Positions 42,891 to 51,840 are shown, numbered from the stretch's first letter. The stretch: DNA of 64,000 nucleotides from Brockia lithotrophica (GCA_003050565.1 PEBW01000003.1:23347-87346), one strand, 5' to 3'. The notes: a model not told the origin generated them from the sequence alone. Translations and numbers: made by a program.

Positions 42891-43922
42891 ATGCCACGCC
42901 AAGCGCTTTCCGAAGCGCCCCCCGGTTCTGTCATCCTCGAGATCGAGCACGTCACGAAGCGCTACGGCGCACGGATCGCCGTGGACGACGTGAGCCTACG
43001 GGTATCCGCAGGCGAGTGCTTGGGTTTCCTGGGACCCAACGGCGCGGGCAAGTCTACCTTGCTCGCCGCCGCCGCAGGGATCGTCCGCCCGGACGCAGGC
43101 AGCATCCGCATAGGAAACCGGGACATCTGGAGAAGTCCGCGGGAAGCAAAGCGCCTCATCGGGTTCGTCCCCCAAGACGTCGCCCTCTACCCCACCCTCA
43201 CCGCCAGAGAAAACCTCGCCTTTTGGGGGTCGTTGGCGGGGATCGGCGATGCGCGCACCCTGCGCAAGCGCATCGCCGAGGTCCTCGAACTCGTGGGTCT
43301 CGAAGAGCGCGACCGGGACCGGGTACGCAACCTCTCGGGAGGAATGAAGCGGCGCCTGAACATCGCCGCGGCGCTCCTCCACCAGCCTTCCCTCCTCTTT
43401 TTGGACGAGCCTACGGTGGGCATCGACCCGCAGAGCCGGAGGCACATCCTGGACACCGTCCGCAGCCTCGTCCGGGACAAAGGACTCACCGTGGTGTATA
43501 CGAGTCACTACATGGAAGAAGTCGAAGACCTCTGCACACGCGTCGCGATCGTCGATCGGGGGAAGGTCCTCGTCGTGGGAACCTTGGACGACGTGAAGCG
43601 CCTCGCGGGAGAGCACGAGACCGTAGAACTCGAAGTCCGGGGGGATGCCCGGGCTGCCCGTGCCCTTCTGGCAAACCATCCTGCTGTCCTCGCTGTCGCA
43701 GAAGCTATCGCCGAAACTGCCGCCGGGGGCGGTGGGGAAACCGGCGACGCCGACACGCTCCTCGTGCTCCGCGTCGAGCGCGCCGACCACGCCCTTCCGG
43801 AAATCCTCGCCGCGCTCACTTCCCAGCTCGGCGGACGCGTGACCCTCCGCGCCCTCCGAGTCCGCCGCCCCGACCTGGAAACCGCCTTCCTCGCCCTCAC
43901 CGGACGAACCCTCCGGACCTAA
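42891..43922 (+). CDS. ABC transporter ATP-binding protein
   Basis: A 343-residue nucleotide-binding subunit of an ABC-2-type exporter. Marks: Walker A GPNGAGKST, Q-loop GFVPQDVALYPTLTA, signature LSGGMKRRLNIAAAL, Walker B SLLFLDEPTVGID and H-loop TSHYMEE. The C-terminal 100 residues are the DUF4162-like regulatory part seen in drug and lantibiotic exporters. ATG at 42891 follows GAGAGGTGATCCCG; GTG at 42882 is the alternative. The C-terminal coding end, with its stop, is repeated 70 bp downstream. A TATCCT (42862-42867) may be the -10. Confidence 0.93.
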   Translation: MPRQALSEAPPGSVILEIEHVTKRYGARIAVDDVSLRVSAGECLGFLGPNGAGKSTLLAAAAGIVRPDAGSIRIGNRDIWRSPREAKRLIGFVPQDVALYPTLTARENLAFWGSLAGIGDARTLRKRIAEVLELVGLEERDRDRVRNLSGGMKRRLNIAAALLHQPSLLFLDEPTVGIDPQSRRHILDTVRSLVRDKGLTVVYTSHYMEEVEDLCTRVAIVDRGKVLVVGTLDDVKRLAGEHETVELEVRGDARAARALLANHPAVLAVAEAIAETAAGGGGETGDADTLLVLRVERADHALPEILAALTSQLGGRVTLRALRVRRPDLETAFLALTGRTLRT

Positions 43923-44006
43923 GAGACCCGGCTACGAGGGGCCCTAACCGCATGCGCCTCCCCTCGCGGCCGGACGAACGCTCCGGACTTAAGAGATCCG
44001 GCCACC
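43901..44006 (+). repeat. Direct repeat duplicating the 3' end of the ABC ATPase gene
   Basis: Segments 43901-43936 and 43971-44006 match at about 31 of 36 positions, exactly 70 bp apart. Both encode GRTLRT followed by a stop in the same frame. The second copy lies in the gap before the first permease gene. It looks like the trace of a short tandem duplication that has begun to diverge. Confidence 0.7.
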
Positions 44007-44058
44007 GTGGGTTTGGGCTTTCCTCAAAAACTCCGGCGACGCCGAAGGGGGAGTTCCC

Positions 44059-45297
44059 GTGCGCGCGGTGCTCGCCCTCACCGGATCGCGGATCCTCCTC
44101 GCCCTCCGCGATCCCCTGGCCTTCCTCCTCTACCTCCTCTTTCCCTCCCTCCTCGTCGGGATCCTCGGCCTCGCCTTTCAGGGTACGTGGGGAGCGCCCA
44201 CGCTCACGCCGTTTTCCATCGCCGTGCTGGACGAAACCACCACCCCGGAAGCCGAGGCGTCTGCCCGCGCGCTAAGGGAAGCCCTTCGCGCCGCCGAACG
44301 TTCTGCTCCCTGGAGCCTCGCAGAGAAAAAGGACCTCCCGACCGCCCTGACATTGCTTCGGAAGGAGGAACTCGGGGCCGTCCTCGTCCTCCGCGACGGC
44401 GGCAATCCCCTCGTCGTAGACGCCTACCTCGACGAGCGACAGCCGACGCGGGCGGCGGCGGTGCTCTCCTTTTTGAATGCCTTTCAGACGCTCTACGTCT
44501 CCCCTGCCGCCGCACTCCCGTACGCGGGGTCTCTTTTCTCCTCCCGGCCCACCACGCCTCAGCCCGCGGAATCTCCCCCACCCCCACCCACCGCACCTCG
44601 GTTCGGAGAACCCTCTTCCTCTCCGAACGATCAGCCCGCCGTCCCCTTTCCTGCCCCCCTTGCCACACCACTCGAGGTGAAGACGACTTCGCTTCACCCC
44701 GTAGGTCCCTTCGCCTACTACACCCTGGCCATGGGAGTTATGTTCACCGTATTCGTCGCCTTTGGCGGGGCGGGGCAGATCGTCGAAGACCGGAACGGTT
44801 CTATCTTTGCCCGCATGACCACGTACCCCTTGGGTAAGGGGACGATCCTCGCGGGGTACCTCCTGGGAAACGCCTTCGTCATCTGGCTCTCCCTCCTCCT
44901 CCTCTTCTTCGTGGCCGAACTCGCCTTCGGCGTGCGCTGGCACGGCTTGGGGCTCCTCATCGCCCTCGCGGGAGTGTACGCACTCGCCTGGTCGGGAATT
45001 TCCCTCCTCCTCGCTACCACCGCACGCGATGCAGCCGTCCTCCGGATGCTCGGGGGGTTCGTAGGAATGGCCGTGGGTAGTGTCTCCGGGAGCATGTACC
45101 CCCTTTACCTCTTTCCCCCGAGCGTAGCGGCCGCCGCCCACGTCCTTCCCAACACGTGGGCGCTCGAGGCGATGCTCGACGTCGCCGCGGGGCGACCCGC
45201 ATCGGCCACCTGGCCGGCGTGGATCGCGCTCACCGCCTACGCCGTCGGAAGCCTCATCCTCGCCGCCCGGCGCCTTACCCGCCAAGGGGGTGCGTGA
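44059..45297 (+). CDS. ABC-2 type transporter permease
   Basis: A 412-residue permease. An N-terminal membrane helix (residues about 18-42) is followed by a large extracytoplasmic domain of about 190 residues, including a Pro/Ser-rich low-complexity part (PTTPQPAESPPPPPTAPRFG). Five C-terminal membrane helices follow (YYTLAMGVMFTVFVAFGGAG onward). EDRNGSIFARMTTYPL is typical of ABC-2 exporters for drugs or polymers. GTG at 44059 is preceded by GGGGGAG. Its stop overlaps the start of the second permease as GTGA. Confidence 0.88.
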   Translation: MRAVLALTGSRILLALRDPLAFLLYLLFPSLLVGILGLAFQGTWGAPTLTPFSIAVLDETTTPEAEASARALREALRAAERSAPWSLAEKKDLPTALTLLRKEELGAVLVLRDGGNPLVVDAYLDERQPTRAAAVLSFLNAFQTLYVSPAAALPYAGSLFSSRPTTPQPAESPPPPPTAPRFGEPSSSPNDQPAVPFPAPLATPLEVKTTSLHPVGPFAYYTLAMGVMFTVFVAFGGAGQIVEDRNGSIFARMTTYPLGKGTILAGYLLGNAFVIWLSLLLLFFVAELAFGVRWHGLGLLIALAGVYALAWSGISLLLATTARDAAVLRMLGGFVGMAVGSVSGSMYPLYLFPPSVAAAAHVLPNTWALEAMLDVAAGRPASATWPAWIALTAYAVGSLILAARRLTRQGGA

Positions 45298-46610
45298 ACG
45301 TGCAAGGAAACCACGGCTTTTTCTCCTCCTTTCTCGCCGTCCTGCGCCTGCGCTTTGTATCCGCTTTGGCCAATCCCCGCGCTCTTCTCCTCTCCCTCGC
45401 ACTCCCCCTCGGGTTTGCGGCAATCCTCGGGCTCTTTATCCCGAGCGAGACGAGCGGCGGAAAAGACGAAAAGGGCAAAGCCTTTCCCGTGCGCCCTTTT
45501 GTGACCCTCGGCGTGGCGCTTCAGGAGGGTGGCACCGTACCCGACCGCGTCCTCGACGCCTTCCGCGCGGAGCGCGGCATCGCCGTCGTCCCCGTAGAGG
45601 AACACCTCGCGGAAAAGAGCGGACGCGTCGAGGAGCTCCTCGCCCGCCGCACCGTGGACGCCCTCCTCCTCATCCCCCGATCGGCCTTGTCGGCCATGCC
45701 GGCAGGAGGAATCCCCGCTCCGTCCGACGTCTTACGGCAAGGGAGTACATCTGAAGGCCTCTCTTCCGAAAAGGGACAAGGAGAAGGACCGGGCGCGCTT
45801 CTCCTCGTAGGTCCCTACGCGGAAGACCTGCGCGAGTACCTCACTCTCGCCGTACACCTCGCCTTCCTTCGCCTCGCGAACGCCGAGGATGGCAATACGG
45901 CGGGGGAGCGACACGGCGAAATCGTCGTCCACGAGAACAACGTCCGCGCGATGCCGGATGCGCCACAGGGCGCCGAGGAAAACACCGGCGCGGAGACGAC
46001 CGGATCCACGAGCCGCGCGTCCTTCCCCCGCACGGTGCTGGCCTTGGCCCTCTTTTTTTCCCTCTACCAAACGCTTGGGGACGGAGCCTTCCTCGCCGAA
46101 GAAAAGGCGCTCGGAACGTGGATGCGCCTTCGCACCCTCCCCGCTTCGGAAAACGGGTGGGCGCTCGGCCACCTCGGAGGGATCTGGTTCTCCCGCACCT
46201 TTGAAGTCCTCTTCGTCCTCGCGTTGGCCTCCGTATTCTTTTCCCTCCCCATCGCCAATCCCGGGATCATCGCCACCGCGGGAGCTCTCTTCGTCCTCGT
46301 CGCCGCCGGAGCGGGCGTCTTCGTGGGATCCTTCTTCCCCGGCGCGGCGGCGTACCGCGCCTTCGCCATCCTCCTCGCCGTCGTCTCGGCCATGCTCTCG
46401 GGTACGTTTTGGCCCCCGGACGTCGTGAGTCCGACGATGCAGGCGCTCGCCGCATGGATTCCCCAGAGCTGGGCGGTCGACGCCCTCCTCGTAGGTACTT
46501 CCGGGGGAAGCTGGAGAGATGCCGCATTCGCCCTATCCCTGCTTGCGGGAACCGTAGCGGGGAGTCTCCTCTTGGCCACGTGGGGTCTCCACAGAGCCCT
46601 GCGTGCGTAA
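45294..46610 (+). CDS. ABC-2 type transporter permease
   Basis: A 438-residue permease with the same plan as its neighbour: one N-terminal helix, an extracytoplasmic domain of about 220 residues, and five to six C-terminal helices. The C-terminal region includes LALALFFSLYQTLGDGAFLA, EEKALGTWMRLRTLPASENG and VSAMLSGTFWPPDVVSP. The two permeases probably form a heterodimer with the ATPase at 42891. GTG at 45294 overlaps the previous stop; GTG at 45300 is an alternative with better spacing from AAGGGGGT. The substrate is unknown. Confidence 0.86.
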   Translation: MNVQGNHGFFSSFLAVLRLRFVSALANPRALLLSLALPLGFAAILGLFIPSETSGGKDEKGKAFPVRPFVTLGVALQEGGTVPDRVLDAFRAERGIAVVPVEEHLAEKSGRVEELLARRTVDALLLIPRSALSAMPAGGIPAPSDVLRQGSTSEGLSSEKGQGEGPGALLLVGPYAEDLREYLTLAVHLAFLRLANAEDGNTAGERHGEIVVHENNVRAMPDAPQGAEENTGAETTGSTSRASFPRTVLALALFFSLYQTLGDGAFLAEEKALGTWMRLRTLPASENGWALGHLGGIWFSRTFEVLFVLALASVFFSLPIANPGIIATAGALFVLVAAGAGVFVGSFFPGAAAYRAFAILLAVVSAMLSGTFWPPDVVSPTMQALAAWIPQSWAVDALLVGTSGGSWRDAAFALSLLAGTVAGSLLLATWGLHRALRA

Positions 46611-46773
46611 TTCGAGAGTTTCGCGGAAATCTTGTTTTCGAAACACCGGCATAAGATGTTATAGACCCGGAAACGTACGACCGTAAGGTCGACATCTTTG
46701 GTTTGCAGAACCCGCCGGCGAAAGCCCCGGAATTCATTCGGGGAAGGGGCAAAATCGTTTGTACAGAAACAAC

Positions 46774-46806
46774 AAAAAGGCGTAGCTTAAGAAGCTACGC
46801 CTTTTT
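46774..46806. terminator. Bidirectional terminator between the ABC genes and the Bax-inhibitor gene
   Basis: GGCGTAGCTT (46779-46788) and AAGCTACGCC (46792-46801) form a perfect 10-bp stem with a 3-nt loop. It is flanked by A5 on the left and T5 on the right, so it works in both directions. Confidence 0.9.
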
Positions 46807-46833
46807 GTGCACTGGAACGGGGAGGAAAACTTC

Positions 46834-47523
46834 CTAGCTCCGCGAGTTTCCCGTAAGGATCGCCATGAGACGGAGGATGAAGAGAAAGAGGTTCACGACG
46901 TCCAAAAACACGTTCACCACGGCCATGGGGAGATCTCGCGCGGGAATCCCGTTCCGATACTGAGAGATGTCGTAGAGGATCCATCCGGTGAAAATCGCGA
47001 TCCCGCCGATCGTGTACACGTAGTTCACGAGCGGACCCATGGGGAGGAAAAGACCCAAGAGACCAACGAGGACGAGACCGATCGTGCCCACGAGGAGAAA
47101 ACCGCCGAGGAAGGAAAAGTCGCTTTCCGCCCGCGAGGCGTACGCCGAAAGGACGAGGAAGCTCACCGCCGTAATCCCCGCCGCAGCGGCGACGAGCTGG
47201 CCGCCCAAAACGGATACGTAGGCATAGACGGGAAAGGCAAGAGCAAATCCCGTGACGGCCGTGAAGGCGTAGAGAAACCCGTACCCTACGGCGCCTCCCC
47301 TCGCCCGCACGATCACGGCGCCGACGATCATCGCCAACTCGACGACGACCGCGAGGAAGAACAGCGGGCTCCCCGCAGGAACGAAGGCAATTCCCAAAAT
47401 CCCCGCAAGAGCCGCCACGAGGAGCGACATCCCGAGGTGAAAGATGAGCTTTCCAAGAGGCTCGACCTTCTCGGCATAGGGGAATGACCCTTGAACGGGA
47501 TAAGTCACACAGAATACCCCCAT
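46834..47523 (-). CDS. Bax inhibitor-1/YccA family membrane protein
   Basis: A 229-residue protein with seven predicted membrane helices. The family marks are RARGGAVGYGFLYAFTAVTG and ILYDISQYRNG. The final helix pair is VNVFLDVVNLFLFILRLMAI, the canonical L-Y-L-D-I-x-N-L-F-x-x-x-L end. Bacterial members (YetJ type) act as pH-sensitive calcium leak channels in characterised cases; the role here is unproven. ATG at 47523 has only a weak ribosome site (AGGGTGA). It has its own promoter at 47548-47576. Confidence 0.9.
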   Translation of the reverse strand: MGVFCVTYPVQGSFPYAEKVEPLGKLIFHLGMSLLVAALAGILGIAFVPAGSPLFFLAVVVELAMIVGAVIVRARGGAVGYGFLYAFTAVTGFALAFPVYAYVSVLGGQLVAAAAGITAVSFLVLSAYASRAESDFSFLGGFLLVGTIGLVLVGLLGLFLPMGPLVNYVYTIGGIAIFTGWILYDISQYRNGIPARDLPMAVVNVFLDVVNLFLFILRLMAILTGNSRS

Positions 47524-47547
47524 GAAAACTTTTTGCCGTTCACCCTG

Positions 47548-47576
47548 AGTATACCCCGGTGCTCCGCGGCATACAA
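47548..47576 (-). promoter_or_regulatory. Promoter of the Bax-inhibitor-like gene
   Basis: TTGTAT (47576-47571), a 17-bp spacer, then TATACT (47553-47548), reading leftward in the 62-bp gap after nrdB. Confidence 0.7.
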
Positions 47577-47585
47577 CTCGAAGAC

Positions 47586-48650
47586 TTACAGCTCGTCAAA
47601 CCCGTTCACATCCGTCACCTTGGTGTACGAGCGGGAGCGCTGTTCGAAGAAATCCGTCTTGATGTTGTTTATGTTTTCGTCGGAGTACGCCTGAATCCAC
47701 GGCATCACGTTTTCGTCGTAGCCGGGATAGAGATCGGGAAGTCCCAGCATGGAGAGGCGCTTGTTCGCGAGATACTTCACGTACGCGAGCATCTCTTCGA
47801 GGTCGATTCCGCTAAGCCCCCAGAGGACGTTTTTCGTCCACTCGCTTTCGAGCTCTACCGCTTTCGCGATCGTCTCAAGCGCAAACTCCGAAAACTCTCC
47901 GTTTCGGTCGAGCTCGGGGTTTTCCGTGAGGATCGCGCGGATGAGCTGGGTGACGAAATATCCGTGTTGCATCTCGTCGCGCTGGATGTAGCTGATCATC
48001 GTGGAGGTGCCGAGCATCTTCTGGTTGCGCGCGAAGTTGTAAAACACCGCAAAGCCCGAGTAGAAGTTGAGCCCTTCGAGGATGAGGGAGGCGACGAGGC
48101 TCTTCGCCAAAGCCTCCGCCGTGCGCTTCTCGCGGAATTCTTCGTAGAGATCCACGATGAACATGTTGCGCCTGAGCACGGCCGGGTCGGAATGCGCGTC
48201 GGTAAAGACTTTGTTCTGGACGTCGAAGGGCACGATGGACGAAAGAATGTACGAGTAGCTCTGGTTGTGCACGGCTTCCTGCTGGGCGATCACGGAAAGA
48301 ATCGCGTGCACCGACGGGTCGGAGACGTAAAGGCTCGCTTCGAGCACGTAGCGCGTCTGCACGGAGTCGAGGTTGGAGAGAAGCCCGATCGTCTTGAGAT
48401 ACGCCTCCTGCTCCCTGGGCGTGAGGCTCCCCCACTCTTTGGCGTCGCGCGTCATGGGCACCTCGTCGGGGATCCAGAAATTCCCGAGAAGCGTCTTGTA
48501 GATCGTGTAGAACTGCGGGTAGCGGATGTCGTTCCAGTTCACGATCCCGCTCGCTTCTCCGCCTACGATGCGCGTGGCCTTGTTCGGCTTCCCCGGCGCG
48601 AGAAGGCGGATTTTGCGCACAACTGGCTCTCCCGGTCGGAGTTCGAGCAT
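47586..48650 (-). CDS. nrdB: Ribonucleoside-diphosphate reductase beta subunit
   Basis: A 354-residue class I R2 protein holding the dinuclear metal site. QQEAVHNQSYSYIL supplies a Glu, a His and, seven residues after the Glu, the Tyr at the radical position. LEGLNFYSGF and QRDEMQHGYF supply further ligands. It starts MLELRPGEPVVRKIRLLAPG at ATG 48650, with AAAAAGGAGG 7 nt ahead. The C-terminus FEQRSRSYTKVTDVNGFDEL is the tail that docks into NrdA. It is the third gene of the nrdA-flavodoxin-nrdB unit. Confidence 0.96.
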   Translation of the reverse strand: MLELRPGEPVVRKIRLLAPGKPNKATRIVGGEASGIVNWNDIRYPQFYTIYKTLLGNFWIPDEVPMTRDAKEWGSLTPREQEAYLKTIGLLSNLDSVQTRYVLEASLYVSDPSVHAILSVIAQQEAVHNQSYSYILSSIVPFDVQNKVFTDAHSDPAVLRRNMFIVDLYEEFREKRTAEALAKSLVASLILEGLNFYSGFAVFYNFARNQKMLGTSTMISYIQRDEMQHGYFVTQLIRAILTENPELDRNGEFSEFALETIAKAVELESEWTKNVLWGLSGIDLEEMLAYVKYLANKRLSMLGLPDLYPGYDENVMPWIQAYSDENINNIKTDFFEQRSRSYTKVTDVNGFDEL

Positions 48651-48737
48651 GGAAGAATCCTCCTTTTTTTTATTCTGCTTTACTTGCACTCGAGATTTTA
48701 TTTCCGAACTTGCACCTCTTTGTATTCCCTGCTTCGC

Positions 48738-49319
48738 CTACTTCACCGCAAACTTCGAAACGCTTCCCGCATGCGTCGCGCTCTCCGTCGCGAAGGGGCT
48801 TTGCGCCCACTCTGCGAGTTTCTCCGCCCACGTCTTTACCTTGGCAACCTGCCCCAGGCCGTAAGGAGATTGTTCGATCTTGAGCTTTTCGGGGAACGTG
48901 GGGATTTCCCGCTTCGTGAGGTGATAGAACATGATGTCTACCGCCCAACAGAATCGGGGAAAGATGCTGTCGCCCGTGCCGAAGACGGAAGCCTTAGGCG
49001 CGCGGCCTTCCTCGGCGCGCTCTTCGAGAAGGGGGAGAAGACCGCGGAGGAAGACGCGCATCTCCTCCGGAAGCTCTCCGTCCCCCCACGTGAGCGCCCC
49101 GAACGCGTACACGTCGAAGCCTCCGAGCTCCCCGGGAGGCGTCGCCTCCGAAACGTCTAATAGCGTCACATCGAAGCCTTTCTCCGAAAGCACTTCCGCG
49201 ACGATCTCCGCCGTCTCCCGCGTATTTCCGCTGTAGGAAACGTAACTTACGAGCGCTTTTGCAGGGGCGCCGTCCCCCTTTGCAGGGGTGCCGCCCCCCG
49301 GAAATACTTCCCTTTTCAT
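48738..49319 (-). CDS. Flavodoxin located between nrdA and nrdB
   Basis: A 193-residue flavodoxin. After an N-terminus made of a short repeat (GTPAK GDGAPAKA, encoded by two 21-bp DNA repeats near 49260-49300), the FMN phosphate loop reads SYVSYSGNTRETAEIVAEVL. The isoalloxazine loops are FGALTWGDGELPEEM and GTGDSIFPRFCWAVDIM. It is a normal short-chain flavodoxin rather than a clear NrdI. Its place between the two reductase genes suggests it supplies electrons for metal-site activation or turnover. ATG at 49319 has GGAGGGCGGAG ahead. Confidence 0.88.
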   Translation of the reverse strand: MKREVFPGGGTPAKGDGAPAKALVSYVSYSGNTRETAEIVAEVLSEKGFDVTLLDVSEATPPGELGGFDVYAFGALTWGDGELPEEMRVFLRGLLPLLEERAEEGRAPKASVFGTGDSIFPRFCWAVDIMFYHLTKREIPTFPEKLKIEQSPYGLGQVAKVKTWAEKLAEWAQSPFATESATHAGSVSKFAVK

Positions 49320-49392
49320 CGCGCTCCGCCCTCCCCGGCATCGTATCGCGCTTTCTTTGGCGCCTTTTTTGCGCCGCGGCGCCGTCCGCGCT

Positions 49393-51699
49393 TCACGACG
49401 AACACGATTCGCACTCTTCGACTTCCACCGTCGTGGAGCGGACGTAGTACGTCGTCTTGAGCCCCATCTTCCACGCCGCGAGGTGGAGATGTAAGAGATC
49501 CCGCGCTTTGATGTCGTGCCTCACGTAGAGGTTGAAGGAAATTCCCTGGTCTACGTGTTTCGAACGCGCGGCGTTCTGCCGGATGCTCCACATCTGGTCG
49601 ATTTCGTGGGCGTTTTTGTAGAGCGCAGCCCTAAACGGCGTCATACCCGGCGCTATGACGCGAATCCGGTAGTTGTTCTTCTCTTCGATGTACTCTTTGC
49701 GGTATACCGGATCGATGGATGCGGTGGAGCCGCCCACGATGGACGTCGTGCCCGTGGGAGCTATCGCCTGAAGGTATCCGTTTCTGAGCCCGTAGCGGCT
49801 CACTTCGTCCGCCAGCTTCTCCCACTCCGTCCACTCTTCGGGAGGAAGTTCTTTGTAGTTCGGGCGGACGTAGCCCCGGCGCTCGAAGTACTTCCCCGTC
49901 TGCCACTCCGATCCTTCGAAGAGGGGATACGAGCCCTTCTCTTTTGCGAGCTCCACGGAAGAGCGTATCGCGAGGAAGGCGATCTTTTCGTGGAGCCTGT
50001 CGGCGTACTCTACGGCCTCTTCCGATTCCCACGGGATGCCTTCCAGAACGAGGAGGTGGTGCCAGCCGAAGACTCCAAGCCCCACGGCGCGGTATTTTTG
50101 GTTCGTCACCACGGCCTGAAGCACTTCTATGCGGTTTAAATCGATCACGTTGTCGAGCATGCGCATTTGAATGGGGATGAGACGTTCGAGCACATCGTCC
50201 GGCACCGCCCGGGCGAGGTTGATCGAGGAGAGGTTGCACACCACGAAGTCGCCCGGCTTCTTCTTCGTCACGATGTTTCCGTCTTCGTCCAGGTACTCTT
50301 CCACAACCGTCGTGGCGGAGTTGTTCTGGAGGATTTCCGTGCACAGGTTAGACGCGTAGATCACACCCGCGTGCTTGTTGGGATTCATCCGATTGGCCGT
50401 GTCGCGGTAGAGCATGTACGGGCTTCCCGTCTCGAGCTGCGAGCGCATGATGCGCTTCATCACTTCGATTGCGGGAACTTCTTCTTTCGAGATCTCCGGG
50501 TCGTTTACGAGCTCCCAGTACTTCTCCCGGAAGCTCCCCCGGCCGAACTCCTCGTCGTAGAAGTCTTCGAGGCTCCATCCCTTCTTGGTGCGCACTTCGT
50601 GGGGATCGAAGAGATACCACGGGCCCCTCTTCTCCACCTGCTCCATGAAGAGGTCGGGAATCGCCACGCCGGTGAAGAGGTCGTACGTCCGCATGCGCGG
50701 GTCGCCGTTGTTGAGCTTGAGGTCGAGGAAGTCGAAGATGTCTTTGTGCCACACGTCGAGGTAGATGGCGATCGCGCCCTGCCTTTGCCCCAGCTGGTCG
50801 ACGGATACGGCGGTGTTGTTGAGCTGTCGCGCCCAGGGCACGATGCCGGAGGAAAGCCCGCGAATCCCCTTGATCGCGCTCCCGCGCGGGCGGAGCTTCC
50901 CCATGTAGACGCCGATTCCTCCGCCCGCCTTCGAGAGAAGCGCCGCGTCGGTGTTGGAATCGTAAATCCCCCGGAGGGAGTCGTCCACGACGTCGATGAA
51001 GCAGCTCGAAAGCTGCCCCCAAGCCTTCCCCGCGTTGGCAAACGTCGGCGTCGCCACGGTCATGTAGTGGTTGGAAAGCGCCCAGTACGCCTCGCGCACG
51101 AGATCCATGCGCCGGGCGGGGTCTTCCTTCTGCATGAGGTAGAGGGCGATGACGAGGTAGCGCTCCTGCGGAAGCTCGAACGTCCTCCCCTCTTTATCCC
51201 GCGCGAGGTAGCGCGTGCTCATCGTGAGAAGCCCGAGATACGTGAAGAGCTCGTCTTTCTTGGGATCGAGCCACGTGCCCGCTAGCTCGAGTTCTTCCGG
51301 AGAGTAGGCTTTGAGGATCGCGTCGGAATAGACGCCAAGTGCGTGGAGCGTGCGAACGAGCTCCGGAAAGTTTTGATACGGCCTTTCCGGGTCGTACGCG
51401 TAGCCCCGGTTTTCCGCCGCCTCGCGGTAGAGCTTGCGAAGGTAGAGGCGCGCGGCGACGTACGTCCAGTCTTCCGCGCCGATGCGGATTTCGTCGAGCG
51501 CGTTTCTTACGGCGTAGTCGTACGGGTCGTGCTCGGGGTCTTGGCGCACGGCGCGAAGCGTCCTCTCCAGGAAACGCGTGCCGTCGAGATGGGAGAATCG
51601 AGAAAGGACTTCTTGGATTTCTCGAAGGAGCTGCGCTTCGCTCAAAGGTGCGGCGGGCGTCACTCCCGTACCCGAATTCGTAGGAGCTGTGTACGCCAT
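49393..51699 (-). CDS. nrdA: Ribonucleoside-diphosphate reductase alpha subunit
   Basis: A 768-residue catalytic subunit reducing ribonucleotides to deoxyribonucleotides. Marks: QLSSCFIDVVDDSLRGIYDS with an active-site Cys, GGGIGVYMGKLRP, NKHAGVIYASNLCTEI with the radical Cys, FVVCNLSSINLA, and GYLQAIAPTGTTSIVGGSTA. The C-terminus VEVEECESCSS carries the CxxC redox shuttle. An N-terminal ATP-cone-like region is not obvious; the first 70 residues look like a shortened version. ATG at 51699 follows GGAGAAGGAGAGG. Two NrdR boxes and a promoter lie upstream. Confidence 0.97.
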   Translation of the reverse strand: MAYTAPTNSGTGVTPAAPLSEAQLLREIQEVLSRFSHLDGTRFLERTLRAVRQDPEHDPYDYAVRNALDEIRIGAEDWTYVAARLYLRKLYREAAENRGYAYDPERPYQNFPELVRTLHALGVYSDAILKAYSPEELELAGTWLDPKKDELFTYLGLLTMSTRYLARDKEGRTFELPQERYLVIALYLMQKEDPARRMDLVREAYWALSNHYMTVATPTFANAGKAWGQLSSCFIDVVDDSLRGIYDSNTDAALLSKAGGGIGVYMGKLRPRGSAIKGIRGLSSGIVPWARQLNNTAVSVDQLGQRQGAIAIYLDVWHKDIFDFLDLKLNNGDPRMRTYDLFTGVAIPDLFMEQVEKRGPWYLFDPHEVRTKKGWSLEDFYDEEFGRGSFREKYWELVNDPEISKEEVPAIEVMKRIMRSQLETGSPYMLYRDTANRMNPNKHAGVIYASNLCTEILQNNSATTVVEEYLDEDGNIVTKKKPGDFVVCNLSSINLARAVPDDVLERLIPIQMRMLDNVIDLNRIEVLQAVVTNQKYRAVGLGVFGWHHLLVLEGIPWESEEAVEYADRLHEKIAFLAIRSSVELAKEKGSYPLFEGSEWQTGKYFERRGYVRPNYKELPPEEWTEWEKLADEVSRYGLRNGYLQAIAPTGTTSIVGGSTASIDPVYRKEYIEEKNNYRIRVIAPGMTPFRAALYKNAHEIDQMWSIRQNAARSKHVDQGISFNLYVRHDIKARDLLHLHLAAWKMGLKTTYYVRSTTVEVEECESCSS

Positions 51700-51756
51700 T
51701 TCCCTTCCTCTCCTTCTCCCCACCGGCTCCCCACCGGGATGGCGAGGTGGGCCGTT

Positions 51757-51840
51757 TGTCCTATATGTAGGGTTTTTACGCGTTCGCCCGTCTATATCTG
51801 TGCTCGTCCCCATTCTAGCCCGCCCCGACCCCCGGCACAA
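51757..51840 (-). promoter_or_regulatory. nrd promoter with tandem NrdR boxes
   Basis: TTGTGC (51840-51835), 17 bp, TAGAAT (51817-51812) form the leftward promoter. Just downstream, CTATATGTAG (51761-51770) fits the NrdR core CwAtATaTwG at nine of ten positions, and CTATATCTGT (51792-51801) at seven. Their first bases are 31 bp apart, the three-helical-turn spacing typical of NrdR sites. Binding there would block the start region, repressing the operon when dATP is high. Confidence 0.78.

Noticed and set aside
45520..45540. GGGTGGCACCG on the plus strand, another T-box-like core
   Set aside because: It is within the second permease coding sequence and lacks any T-box context.
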